From Septoria linicola (taxonomy: Eukaryota; Ascomycota; Dothideomycetes; Mycosphaerellales; Mycosphaerellaceae): a stretch of DNA of 64,000 nt. Location: the NCBI GenBank assembly GCA_024114885.1, contig CP099428.1, positions 744,001-808,000 of the forward strand, given 5' to 3'. Below are positions 31,648 to 43,381 of the stretch, one piece after another (position 1 is the first letter of the stretch; each line of letters starts with the position of its first letter). The position numbers and the translations under genes were made by a program. Under the pieces are notes generated by a model. It was given only the letters and a program-made list of their open reading frames with translations. It did not search any database and was not told the DNA's origin.

Positions 31648-32409
31648 CTAAGCTGACTCACTACAATGCTTCAAATTCCGTGAGATTGCTTGGTAAGCTT
31701 GCTCTGCAGATGCACATCTTCCTGACCAGCAATCAGATATGGTGCAACCGCAAGGAACGTCATCGGTATAGGGAAAGTCCTGATTGCCCAGGAGTTCAGC
31801 GATGGCTTTCTCGCTTTGGCCCTCGTGCAGCTCCTGACCGGCCAGTATTGCGTACAGAACAGTGCCCAATGCAAAGATGTCTGTTCGCACTGTGGATGGA
31901 TCCTCTGGTTGACGAGGTAGGAAGTATCGTGTTCCTTCTAAGGCTGTGCCCTGTTGCCCATCTAATGTTGAGCCGGCGAAATCGATTATGATGAGACGAC
32001 CCTCTTCGTCAAGCATGAAGTTACGCAATTGGATGTCACCATGAATTACAGCGTTTGCGTGTAGCACTGCGACGGCTTCAGCCGCATCAGCCGCTAGTTG
32101 CAGACGTTGTTGTCTACTAAGAGGCTCTGTATTGGTTTTCAGTCTGGCTTCGAGTGTTCCTCCTGGGAGGTATGGTAAGACCAGTCGGCTCGGCGAGCTG
32201 TCATGTAGTAGAGACAGGAGACGAGGGTGGCGAGGTAGTTTTCGATAGATGTCGTATTCGCGCTGGAGTTCCCGGCCAGTCAAGTCTGGGTCATGACAAT
32301 TGGGATATTGTAGCTTCACAACTTCTTCATCGTTGTTCAGCTGCTTCTCGACTCTAGCAGTACTTCCTCCACTAACGATCTCCCATCCTTCATTCGTCGA
32401 CACGCACAT
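31648..32409 (-). CDS. Small protein kinase-like protein
   Basis: A 253-residue kinase fold without flanking domains. Visible motifs are the VAIK-like Lys32 (EEVVKL), a helix-C Glu near REYDIY, the catalytic loop VIHGDIQLRNF (123-131, HGD for HRD), IIDFAGS (143-147, DFA for DFG) and TDIFALGTVLY (subdomain IX). Both key Asp residues remain, so activity is possible. The short length is typical of the stand-alone kinase-like proteins that are numerous in filamentous fungi. The role is unknown. Confidence 0.75.
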   Translation of the reverse strand: MCVSTNEGWEIVSGGSTARVEKQLNNDEEVVKLQYPNCHDPDLTGRELQREYDIYRKLPRHPRLLSLLHDSSPSRLVLPYLPGGTLEARLKTNTEPLSRQQRLQLAADAAEAVAVLHANAVIHGDIQLRNFMLDEEGRLIIIDFAGSTLDGQQGTALEGTRYFLPRQPEDPSTVRTDIFALGTVLYAILAGQELHEGQSEKAIAELLGNQDFPYTDDVPCGCTISDCWSGRCASAEQAYQAISRNLKHCSESA

Positions 32410-32694
32410 CCCCCTCTTCTTTTGACAGTCGGAATGATTTCCTACATGTGTAGTGAGAGTAGACCGTGTCTACACGTTTCGCCCGTGGGCCTGCGGCTCA
32501 GAGTGAGTCGCGCCTGACCTTTGTGATAGATGCTGGACTGTGAGGTAGCGGTGCAATAATGTGATGGAGCATAAGCAGTTCAACCGTTGATGAGAAAGAC
32601 CAGCTCTGAGTCACAGCGACTGATCCCTATTGAGATGTGGGGCGGAGATTGGAATTCTCGGAAGCCGCTAAGGCGGCAACCTCAAGATGGTATC
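32410..32694. other. Spacer upstream of the kinase gene
   Basis: No gene recognised. I looked here for the 5' half of a second tRNA-Asp and did not find one. Confidence 0.4.
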
Positions 32695-32724
32695 GAGACC
32701 TGGGTTCGATTCCCAGATGGAGAG
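32695..32724 (+). pseudogene. Uninterrupted 3' portion of tRNA-Asp
   Basis: These 30 nt contain GAGACC, the T stem and loop (CTGGG, TTCGATT, CCCAG), ATGGAGA and G. They equal the spliced join of 29970-29987 with 30041-30052 in all 30 positions, but without the 53-nt intron. The bases upstream do not match a D arm or anticodon arm. It is a tRNA-Asp fragment, pseudogene or tRNA-derived repeat end. Confidence 0.7.
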
Positions 32725-34361
32725 ACTCCTTCATTCCTCATTCTTCTGCTCATTCATCATCGTGGAGGTGATTTGAGCTGGATTTTTGGCCTTACCAAGC
32801 CATATCATGCCACAGCGATGACAGCAGCTAGTCGCACGATGCGGACGGCATCTACAAAGTTCACAGGCACCATGGAGCCACCAGTACCGCACGACCATAT
32901 CAACTAGGAGTCCACAAGCACGATACTCTCTTTTGGGCTGTGAGCATGTCATGCCACGACCACGATCGAATTGCTATGCTGCTATGCTGCCATGCTACCT
33001 TTTGCATGGTGCCTGCTTAATACTGTCAGTATAGGGAAGTATTCAAGCTGATATCACCCTGCAGCGCCTTCGACTGTGCTTAATGACTTCCACAGCGAAG
33101 CCCAGTTCCAAGATGACTGAACAGTATTTTCACAACAGTTCTTTCAGATGCGCAGGACTGCTTGGCTGTCATGCTGAGGTTGCTTCGTTCCATGATGTCT
33201 GCTACCGTACCCGTGTTCAGATTTTCACTCAGCCTCGCACAGGCAGATGCCCAACATTCAGAGATAGGTATCGCTCTATATGGATCGCAGCACTTGGGCA
33301 TGCAGACCGGACCTTTTTGATATGGTGCGATACATCCTCTCAGAAAGCTGCATATTCCTGCACGTCGACACCCCACACCGGCCTACGGGCTCTGCATATG
33401 AAGAGAGAGTCATTGGATGTTTCTAGCACCATAAGGAAGTCATCATTGGGTGCTGACTGGCTCATACGCACTCGCCACTGGCAGGGGGGAAACGTTTCGA
33501 TCACTGCTTAGCCTGAAAGTTGTTAGATTCTTCCGCTAAGCTACACGCTGCTTCACCATCCAACCGCCCCATGCCTCTCTTCCATTGCCTTATGCACTCG
33601 ATCCTCGAACCTTGCCCACGCCGTTCCTCATCCTCAACGCATGCACTCCGCATCACAAGACCCGTCAAGGCCCAAGGAGCCTAATGTTCAACATCCGAAG
33701 CAGCGCTGCGTGTAGCGACCTTGATCAGTCGGAACGTAGAATTCGCCGAGCGAAACACTTGGATTGCATTTACCTTCATAACGATCGTAAAAATGACTGT
33801 ACTGCACCGTATCGCAAGTGCCTGGCAATCGATGGTGAGAGTCATAGTCTCGGAGTTTGAGATTCCCTGGCTTATGTCGACACTGACTCCTGCTGAAGCC
33901 GTCATAAAACCCAAGAAGCCGCTTTCGAAACAGCGCTCATATACGAAGCATCGACAGCAAGACGCATTGCGATGTAGCTATGACTTGGCTTGCGCTCCAC
34001 GGGCAGACTGCTATACTATGCTGGCAGAGGTCAAAGTGTCTTCGTTCAATCGCCATCAAGCTAGACGCACTGGTGAGGGAGAACAGTGTAATGGCGTGGC
34101 CATCTCGTAAGTCCTCGGAAGCCTTGTGCCCAGGAGGCTTGGCGATCGAATTGATATGGCTGGCGTAAACTTGCCTGAAGGTGAAGTGCACCAACAACGA
34201 GTATGCGTGCCATGCCTCAAAAAGTCCTTTAATGTCATCGTTCTAAGCATATAGTGCCGTGACATCGCTTCGGAAGACATCCAGTACGGCACGTTTTGCA
34301 GATCGAGAAGCGAATTGTGAGCTCCGCTGGCCGCAAGACTCGCATACCATCGGCGTAATTC
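32725..34361. other. Gene-poor stretch
   Basis: Short overlapping frames only; no domain, signal peptide or repeat seen. Confidence 0.4.
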
Positions 34362-34973
34362 GTGTTGGTGTTGACTCTGGTGCTTGTGTTCTTCGCCAAT
34401 GCCGTTTGTGCTCAAAGCAATTGTACGTTCGCGATTGAGGCAGACACTATGCTTATACGGCAGGTTGAAGCCCGCCGATTATCCAATGCGGGTACTGGAT
34501 GTCCACAATCGCGTTCTTGTATCGTGGACATGAGCGGAAGCACGAAAATCGTCGGCGCGAACCGCACAGTGAATGGAGAGAATGCCGCGGGAGCTCAATA
34601 TAGCTCGTTATTCGAAGTCGTCGGTCGAACGACAGACCCGCCGAGGCTTTTTCCGACAAATTGGTTCTCTGTGCAGCACTGGGGTGTGGGTATGGCAGGC
34701 TGCACCACATTCCCTGCCTGGGCTCCTCTTATTGTGAGTCATGAATGCTTGATTATGGCTCGCGGACTGACCTGTTCTAGTACTGCGTCAGTGGCACAGC
34801 CAGTGAATGCGACGAGGACGGATGGTTATGTGGAGGTTTGTGGCGCTCTTTTCCAAAGCGGCACAGGACTTGAAGATAGCCCCGTTCCCCAGGGCCTTTT
34901 CGTTCGTGATGTGCGTGTCCAATGCTGGGAGACGAATTGAATCGTGCTGACCTGTGGATAGAGCATCGGATAG
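34362..34973 (+). pseudogene. Decayed paralogue of the Cys-rich secreted protein gene at 1780-2802
   Basis: The frame opens with a signal-peptide-like run (LVLTLVLVFFANAVCA) but the first codon is GTG, a stop lies just upstream, and no in-frame ATG exists before it. The body (NRTVNGENAAGAQYSSLFEVV) aligns with KRTFNGSSAAETRFDDFFDVV of the other copy. Intron 1 starts at 34734 and intron 2 spans 34911-34961 (phase 0), followed by the four-codon exon S-I-G-stop, matching F-V-G-stop there. With the homologous 3' site (34780) exon 2 starts YCVSGTASEC, like WCVNGTVTGC, but then the frame is off by one and stops. A 3' site at 34799 would keep the frame but lose that segment. The missing start and broken exon 2 suggest a pseudogene. 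Confidence 0.6.
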
Positions 34974-35289
34974 TACGCTTCTCGACGTCACGGGCGTGGC
35001 TCTAGTGGTCGAGAACAGTACTCGTGAGGTACCTCAGCACCAGCATAACTTCCAGTGCCAGTGATCTGTGCATGCGACAGCGCGAACGAGTTGTGCTTCC
35101 TTCTCGGTGATGAAGTATTGGTGTGGATTCTCACGGACAAGATGATGCTGTGCTCTTGAACCGACAAGTCCGTCATCTCTGTCCTGCTCTAGACATAAGA
35201 AATGATGGTCAGTACTGAGACGTCGAATGGCTATTTGCTCTATCCACCCTATACATTATCCGGCGCGGAATAGACATACAAAGAATGCG
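34974..35289. other. Spacer between converging genes
   Basis: Nothing recognised. Confidence 0.4.
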
Positions 35290-36616
35290 TCACTGCACAA
35301 GCGGCAGACCAAAACTCGGTCCTGCAAATGGCTGTCTTCCAACTTGCCAAAAAGGTGAAGGACTACCGTATTGGAACTCGATCCACCTAGTAGGCCCTCC
35401 ACGATTGAAATCACAGTTCAGTCGCGAATCAGGTGTCACCACACAGAAGCTTTCCGCAAAGGTCGCAGGAGATCGTCCTGCCGAGTAGAAGAAGATGTTG
35501 CTGCTGGAAGTAAGGCCTTGTGGTTGTACATTCATGACAAGGCCATCGAATGCTCCGCCGTTGGCTACAAGACGGCATCGGGAATCAAGTCGAAAAGCTT
35601 GCCCGGATGCATAATCAAGGTTATTGCCAGGTGTTCCTAGTTGTGCTGCGCCGTTGTTGGTCGTAAGAGTAGCCCAGGCCTGGGGATTGGCAATACCCTC
35701 ATCGGACTGGCCGTCCGTATTAAGTTTAAAGCTGGCGGGCGCCGAGAATGAGGTAGTTGTGGTCGTCACAGTGGTGCTGATGGAGGTGACAGTTGACGTC
35801 GCGACACTCGTGATGATCGAGGTGATTGAGGTGATGGTTGATATTTCCGAAATCGCAGACTGCTGTGTTCGGGTTGTAGTATCGGTCGTCCGCGAGGTTG
35901 GAGTGATTGTCAAGGTACTACTGAGAGTGGTTGATGCTGTTGCGATCCGTGTGATCGTGGTTGAAGGCATAGGGATCGAGAGGCAGCCGCATGCAACGTT
36001 GAGGCCCTGTTTGAACTTTTGCTTGAATCCTTCTAAACAAACGGGTATTGGAGCTGGTTTCTTCGCGTTTCTGCTATCCAATACAGCAGCAGGTGCCGCC
36101 TCGCGACGCTGGTTGGCACCCGGACAGATGTAAGAAGTGGATGTCGAAGTGCTGATGCTGGTTGCCGTCACGGTCGTGCCGCTACTAATCGTGGAGTCCG
36201 TGAAGGAGGTTCTATCGAATATTCCTCAGCAAAGGCAACCTGCGCAAGGGAAGCATAACAAACTTACGCCGTAATAGTTGTAGTGATCGTGCTGCAGGCG
36301 TGGTCAGCATCAATTCATATCTTGCACCACCTAGTGAAGCTTACTTGATCTCAAGACTAGTGACCGTATCAGTCTCGAAGACTGGAGCAGTGGTAACAGA
36401 TGTCACTGCATCGGCAGTACTTGTCGACGTAGAGGTGACGGTGAACGTGCGCGTTTTGATACTCAGATATGACGAGCAGAATGCAGTCACCTCAGGGCCA
36501 GCGCGAAAGCGACTGACAATTTTCTTGACATCGCTACACCTCGGTCCTGGTGCGGGATTCGCGCTTCCAAAGGCGATGCATAGTGCCAGAAGCCATATAA
36601 CCAGCGAAGAGAACAT
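35290..36616 (-). CDS. Secreted Ser/Thr-rich protein with a C-terminal globular domain
   Basis: Exons in gene order are 36616-36345, 36291-36268 (a 24-nt micro-exon) and 36211-35290, with introns of 53 and 56 nt. The 405-residue product has a signal peptide (FSSLVIWLLALCIAFGSA), a small Cys segment (RCSDVKK to FCSSYL), a Ser/Thr-rich stalk (TVTSTSTSTADAV, later TSVATSTVTSISTTVTTTTT) and a C-terminal domain with Cys pairs (DSRCRLVANGG, ESFCVVTPDSRLNCDF). The layout fits the heavily O-glycosylated cell-surface proteins of fungi whose C-terminal domain is annotated DUF7908. That assignment is from memory of the pattern. Confidence 0.7.
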
Positions 36617-38226
36617 GTCTCTTTCTGCGATGGGATCAGCGGAACGAGAGTGGCGGAGCGACAGTAGGGCTGTGGAGGATCACTCTGTTGGTATTCTGCG
36701 AACACCTCCCTGTTATACCTGTTTGGAGATCGTCCCTCGGCCATGGTCCAAGTTCTTCTAGAACGCATGCCAGAGCAAGACTACGCCCATCAGGGACTAG
36801 CAGTGCGATCCTCCTCGATCGAGGAGCTGAGTCCGATGAGGTGTGAACGCGCCATTCTGTCTTGAGCCACTTATCTGCCTGAGTCAGAATCCCGGATGTG
36901 TCTTCATGTACCTGACCATCGAGGCAATTGAGTCGAGCATGACTCCCTGCGCTGTTATCGTCAGATTGTAGTCGCATGAACACAGAGCCCCGAGCAAACT
37001 CCTAGAACATGTGCGCGCAATGCATGAGTCTGCGCTTGTGGCTTGCCAATCTGCACGTGGCTGGCTGAAAGAGCTGTTCCGTGCCGCCAGGACTGAAGGT
37101 GTGACTGGAGCGTGGCAAGTGATTCTTGATACTGCTTGCTCTGCACGTGTGATTGTGATGCTATCAGTGTGCTGTCAGTGTGCCTGGTGGTAGGCTTATT
37201 CGCAGGACAGCGGAGACTGAGGTGGAGCTGAAGATATCTGCGATCCATCGTGGTGTCAAAGGTCGTAGCACAATTTACCACTGTCGTCCCAATGCTACTT
37301 TGGCTCTAACTTAGTGACCATGTCTTTGTCTCCATCATCGCTTCCCTTCTCTTGCAACACAACAGCCATCATTGCTGACCAAGGACAGATACCAGGTGCA
37401 GTGTCGGACTCGACAGCACAATGCTGTCCTACATTCAGCACGATGATCTCCAGTCCCGAGGGTGCTGGCCTACGGTGAGTCGCTCATAGACCGGAATGAT
37501 CGCGCACACCTCGAAGTATGCCCGCGCTCAGCGTGTGATCTTGAGCGGTACGTTCTGCGTACTGCAGAGCTAGATGGCCTGATGTATCTCCAGCTCCAGA
37601 GACTCGCCGTCAAATACTGCGGAGTTGTCCAGAACAATCTCGAATGTCGTGCCAGCTGCTGTGCCACATTCGAGACGAGCATGCCATCATCATCTGAAGA
37701 ACACAACCGGGGCCACAGAGCTGCAATCTTGCGCCTTCTCAAATCAAACTATAATTGGTTCTGCGCCCATCGTATCGCAGTAGCAAATCGTATGCAGTTG
37801 AACGACATTGGAACACGACAACGGATGAGCAAACTTCACCCCGCCTTCTGAACACGATCTCGCCGGCAGGAACGACAGTCTCGAATTGGAATGCGACCAC
37901 CTGCTCAGACGAACGAAAATGCCTTTCGCTATGCGCCCACCCCGCAACATGTCGTGCCCCTCTTTCAAGTAAGGCGAAGCCACGAGGCTATCTCAGAGTT
38001 CAGACCTGCATCAGTCAGGTGCGAGCATAGCACTCACCACCACTGCCGGCCTCGCGGAAGCCGACTCGACTGCGGGGTATCACCAACATATAAGCCTGTA
38101 AACCAGAGTAAGGCAATGGAGCGAGTCGTATCGTATATGGGCTCAAGCAGCTGGCGTTGAGCACATGGTGATCGTTGTCCTCCTTGTCACTTGCTGATCT
38201 AGCATAATCTTCATACCCTTGCAAAG
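36617..38226. other. Gene-poor divergent region
   Basis: It lies between the secreted protein (minus) and the SDR (plus). Short frames only. Confidence 0.4.
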
Positions 38227-39380
38227 ATGCCTGTTAGTCAGCCGATCAACTTCGGCCAGCCTGTCAATTATGCTGCACTGAAGGACAGAAATGTACTGCT
38301 TACTGGCGCAGCCAGTGGGTTTGGAGCATCAGCAGCTCGCATGTTCGCGCAGCATGGAGCGAACATTGTCCTGGCCGACATACAAGAGGCCCCCGGCAAA
38401 GCCATGGAGCAAGAGCTCACGGCTCAAGGGGCGAAGTATGTGTGCTAATGCGGATCTCGAAAATCACAACTACTGACAAAAGATCAATTGTGCAGGGTCA
38501 AGTTCGTAGCAGCTGACGTAACATCGGTCACCGCGCAAGCAAAATTGCTACAACAGGCGCTGGAGTTCTTTCCGCGCAACGAGATAGACATCTATGTGCC
38601 AAATGCTGGTATTCTGGGACCACCTCTAGCCATTGCTCCCGCAGACCCATCTGAGCTTGCCAACCTCACTACAGTCCCCGCTGACCTGGCGTCTCCTGTC
38701 ATTACGGTCAATCTCCAAGGTGTCTACGTTGGCACAATGCTGGCACTTCGCTATGGCATGGGTTTGCACAAGAGCGGCGCGGCCACTTCTCCCAAGTCCA
38801 TTGTGCTCATCGACTCTTTGGCTGGCTATTGTGGTGCAGAGGGATGTGTCAGCTACACAGCCGCCAAGTTTGGTGTTCGTGGCTTCATGCGAGGCTTGAG
38901 AAAGCATGCTGCGGCGTCCGGCGTGCGAGTCAACTCGGTCTGCCCATTTTATGTTGATGTGAGTTATGGATTTCGAAACCTCGTGATGGTACCACTGATG
39001 ATTCGAGTGTAGACTCCGATGACATCCGCACTTGTGCCAGCCCTTCAAGCTGTAGGCATTCCTGTTGCAACTATCGAACAAGTTTTGGAAGCCATTGCGA
39101 GAGCTGCGACGGATGAGACAGCATGGGGTATGTGCAGTACCTGAGGCAGTGTAAACTCTGCTAACAGTCTGCTAGGACGCGCCATTAGCGTGATGCCGGA
39201 TGGTTTGAGTGATCTTGGAGACGATGCAGCCGGCTTGCAGGTAAGTGGAAGCGATTGTTCCGCCCTTGGCTACCTTCATAACATTTTCTATAGTCCGGTA
39301 AACAATTCTCCCTTGCTGGGCTTGGCGAGCATTGGGAGGTTCTCATCACTGGTCCGCTCTCGGATGAGATTCCAGCGTAG
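38227..39380 (+). CDS. Short-chain dehydrogenase (15-PGDH-like), five exons
   Basis: Exons are 38227-38435, 38496-38958, 39013-39127, 39176-39240 and 39294-39380, with introns of 48-60 nt. The 312-residue protein has the cofactor motif TGAASGFG near residue 26, LADIQ (an Asp that favours NAD), PNAGIL, the catalytic Ser in VLIDSLAGY and YTAAK. This set matches NAD-dependent SDRs of the 15-hydroxyprostaglandin dehydrogenase type; the fungal substrate is unknown. The C-terminal exons reach LSDEIPA-stop and agree in frame at every join. Confidence 0.8.
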
Positions 39381-40862
39381 GAGCGGGAGAGCACTTTATG
39401 TCCAAACGAGAGCATCAAGCAGAAACGGACAGATACTGTTGGGAATAGCACTGAAGTGCAGCAGTCAATTGCACAATCCGTGTAGGCATTGAAATGTGCT
39501 GCTGTTCGTTCCTCGAGTATGTCGCGTGGCATGAGGAGGATACGCTTTGACAGCTGGCGCGTTGGCTCGACATCGTGCATTGAGTCCTTGGAAAGAACAG
39601 TGTCGATAGTTGAAGCGATGAATTCCATATCGTGCTAAAAGTGAAGGCCGTGGGCGTAGGCAGAATTGTTCATGGTGACACTTCTTCAAATTAGGACGGC
39701 CGTATGACAATGCAGTAGCGGGGCTGGCGCAGAGCTCGTTACTCGCAAGGTTGGGCATGCAGCGCACCGAGGGTCAACTCAAGTCTTAAACACTGCCTTG
39801 CTCGCCTAGCCACGAGACCGCTGGGCAATCCTTCGAGTTCGGTGGACGCATTAGTAGCGAATATTTGTGGCGCCCGCTACTGGCACATAGCCATACACGA
39901 TACTTGAGTCAGGCGCTGCTGGTACAGCTACCTGGAACAGTAATTGGGCTGGCTTCGCCGAGTGAAGGCCAAGTCTTATGCGATGCGCCACAATGGAGCT
40001 CATACCAATCAATATTCGGTAGCTTGCAGGGCAGACTCTCGTGAATTCGTCCCATACGCTGGGACAAGCGCCACAGACACTTTGGCGCAGATCCTGGCTA
40101 CCTGACAGCAACTCGAACGCAACAAAATCCGAAATCGCAGCATCGTCGTTGCTCCGAGTTCGACTATTGTACCACGTCTGTTGCTGATCACCCACGTGAA
40201 GCAGGCAGACATCGTCCGCTCCGGCGCGCTTCAAGCTGCGCAAATCGTGGCTCCTTGTCGTTCGATGCAAGTACTTTTGCCTTGACTCTCAATCATTGGA
40301 CAGCCTGTCATTGTTGCTTCGCAGGGCTGTCGTGATCATCATGTCGACAACGATGGCTGCGGACTGCTTCGCGTGCCAAGACCGTCGACGTCTCTCTGAC
40401 TCGGTATCCAACAATCTCCACGTCCTTATACGTGCTGAATCCCTTCACCAGATCGCAGCAAGCGCCCCTTGAAGCATGTGCAAGAAGAAGTGTACTTCAC
40501 CGGCGTTAACAACATCTTGCTTGACAATCTGGAGCTCGACAGGGTTGGGTCCTTGTCCGGAAGCACGGAATCACGAGGCAAATCCCTTGTACAGAGTTTA
40601 ACCGAAGCTATCGACTCGCGATCGAAGAGAGCTTGAATTGTAAGTCATCTTGAAGCCGTGACCGAGGATATGCAGCCAAGCAGATAGACCTCCCTGAACG
40701 AAGAGGTGGAATACTGCAATCTTTTCGCTGTAGCTTCGCAGAAAGCTATCCTCAGTTTCAGCAACCACGGACTTTTGAGGTGACGATCAAGTCTATCTTA
40801 TCACGCATGTTCAACCACGACCGGCGATGGCTTGCACAAGCACGCAGTTTTATGATGACGGA
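39381..40862. other. Intergenic region with one doubtful minus-strand frame
   Basis: A minus-strand frame ending at 39851 reads smoothly (ASYRILIGMSSIVAHRIR) and could be the last exon of a gene. It has no early ATG and I found no convincing upstream exon. Confidence 0.3.
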
Positions 40863-42242
40863 ATGTACACGCCAGAAATCTGGACATGGTTCGGTGTCGG
40901 GTAAATCGCGATGCTGTGGTTTCTATCATCACCAACTGCTGACCGCGGACAGGACACTTATAACGCTTCTCAGACTTATTATCCGGATCCGTGAAGTCGG
41001 GCTACGGAAGTATCAAGGCGATGACTATCTGGCCGTAGCAGTATGGCTGTGCTTCGCTGGCAAGTCTGTAGCTCTGACCATGGTCTTCAAGTATGGCTCA
41101 AACATGGACTACTCTACTGCCGAAGCAGCAGCACGCCTGAGCACCTGTCAGCTGGATAAAGTGATCTTGGGAAGCAAGATGGAACTGATAGCATGGTAGG
41201 TGTTGCATGTGACTGACCCCTGGTCAGTAGTCTAGCTGACACGAATTATCCAGGTATACCTATAGCAGTAGTAAGTATGATCTTGGGCAGAAGCCAGATA
41301 AGACATCTGAGGCAATACTGACTTCTGGTCGACGGCACAAGTCATCTGGGGTCTCAAAGGCATGGTGCTCTTCATGTTCGCTCGCTTCAGGCTTGCTCTC
41401 GATCGTCTCTGGCTATTTAGAGTCTTGGTCATCAGCACAAGCATAACATATGCTGCAATGCTATTGACCATCTCTCTCGGATGCTTACCGTTCCATAGGA
41501 ACTGGCAAGTGGATCCGCCGCCGCCCAGCAAGTGCTCCATGAGAATGCACGACGTGTACGTCTCGACAGTGCTCAATGTTGTGACAGACCTGCTCATACT
41601 CGCAATACCACTCCCTACACTGTGCGCGATGCGAGTTAAGCTGGGAAAGAAGATTGGGCTCAGCCTGCTCCTCTGCTCCGGCATCTTCGTCATGTCAGCA
41701 GCCGTGATACGGCTGGGCTTCACTTTGACAGGCTCCACTTCGAGCAATCTGAACAAGTCTGTTGCTCCCCAGTCTCTTCCTAAGCTGTGTTGCTGACACC
41801 CTGCAGATGGTGCCAACGCGAGACTACAGTTGGAATCATTACAGTCAATGTCCCGGTGTTGTGGTCGCAGATTCGCCCACTTTTCGCCAAAAAGACTATC
41901 GTAGGACTGCCGGCCCAGAGAGTACAACAACCACCCCGAAAGACGAGGAACATGCGCCGCCAAGCTTTAGCACCGCATCGACTGGGCATACTCACTTCAT
42001 CAAGTGATGCCACCAAAGACCTGGAATCGAGAAGCGTTGTTGCGAGGACTGTCAAAAGCGACACGACTGTAGCAGTGGATGAGGCACTCAAGTCGAGCGG
42101 TGTAACCTCCGAGGAGGCGACTGATCACGGTCAGGACTGCTCACTAGTACTTTCAGAAGCAGAAACACTCACGGGTTCCTACGAACTGTCAGAGAGAGAT
42201 TCACAACGGCAAGCTTCTGATGATGAGCTGAAGTCGAATTGA
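40863..42242 (+). CDS. Fungal rhodopsin-domain integral membrane protein
   Basis: Exons are 40863-40900, 40953-41195, 41254-41270 (17 nt), 41342-41756 and 41807-42242. The joins rebuild a continuous family sequence: LRKYQGDDYLAV, FKYGSNMDYS, LDKVILGSKMELIAWYTYS, IIWGLKGMVLFMFARF, TISLGCLPFHRNWQVDPPPP and NLNKWCQRE. This is the Fung_rhodopsin/PTH11-related seven-helix type, found widely in filamentous ascomycetes and often suggested to act in signalling. The tail of about 110 residues is polar and Ser/Thr-rich. The intron at 41757 starts GTCTGT, which is unusual. The N-terminal exon is short, so an additional upstream exon is possible. Confidence 0.75.
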
Positions 42243-43381
42243 CGTCAACATGTCAAGCCCTGTCACTGCTCGAATAAGGGGGCAAAGTCTGGCTGGTGAT
42301 GTGCTCGTGGCATGCGCTCGCAGACATCCCGAACACTTATGGGCAATATCGAAGTCCCGTTCACGAAATAAGCTGCTGTGATAAAGCGATCCAGTTGGTC
42401 CTTCAAGAAGTGGCGCGTGCGGGAGTGGTTGGCCTCATTGCACTCACGCCATCATTTGTACGGGCGCGACACCCAGCATCAACGCGAATCCATTTCGAGG
42501 CTGCATAAGAGTCGCTAGAGAATGCTTGCTAGAAGGAAACATGTCTGTTGACGCAACATGAGGATCATGATCAAAGGCAGAAACGCCGTGACGTGCTTCA
42601 ACATGCAGAGCCCAGAATATGCGTCATACCAGATCTGGTTAGCCGGAAGCGATATCCTGCCGTCGATCCTGTTCACATGTATAGCTGCTGCCTTTTGTCT
42701 CTGGCTGCCTCACGAAGCATGGTCCCAAGCTTTTGGCTCAATGCACAAGCCTATGCTGGCCAAGATTCATACTGCGGAGAGATCTGCCCTGCCTTAGAGT
42801 TGATTTGCAGCATAGAAGCTCTTGGAGAGACACTCGCTCTTAGTTATGCTACGATAAAAGCTCATGAAGTGGGTGATACGGTGTTCGACCAGGACGCGAA
42901 CAATCTACGAGGCTACACATGGGTCATGCTCTCAGTAAAGTGCCTTACCGTAAATTCTACTGCAAGGACATGTGGAGGGCACGAGGGCATGACGTGAGCC
43001 TAGTTGCACAACAGCGCAAACAGCGTGCAGCGCAGTGAATATCTCGATCACCTCGCTCATGCTATCGCGATTGCTTACTGGACGGAAATGCGTGATGACC
43101 ATCCGCGAGCTGCGTACGGCCACGTCGCATGGATGCAGGCTTGCCTGCGAGCCATCTCCAGAATTGTGTGGATTAACATCATCAAGAACTGCGTGTTTCT
43201 CCACATCACACCCGACTTCTCCACATCAGAAGAGGAGCTCGCCATTGCCTTGCATTCACAAGACGCCAAGACGGTATAATGTTGTCCGGACCAGTCCAAG
43301 TTTATATATCTCCAGTTCTCGAAAGGATGTAAGCACATCTCACAATACCTGCGTTCGACGTCTACAATCAACGCGCCCAGC
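42243..43381. other. Gene-poor stretch
   Basis: No supportable gene; it contains the upstream region of the beta-galactosidase. Confidence 0.4.

Noticed and set aside
31648..32409. Calling the small kinase a dead pseudokinase
   Set aside because: HGD and DFA are variant motifs, but both catalytic Asp residues and the Lys are present, so inactivity cannot be claimed.
32410..32694. A complete second tRNA-Asp with introns
   Set aside because: I searched for the matching acceptor 5' strand, TGGTCTAG, and a GTC anticodon arm and found none; only the last 30 nt are tRNA-like.
39851..40270. Minus-strand frame of 139 codons
   Set aside because: It reads smoothly but lacks an early ATG and I could not find an upstream exon; kept only as a note.
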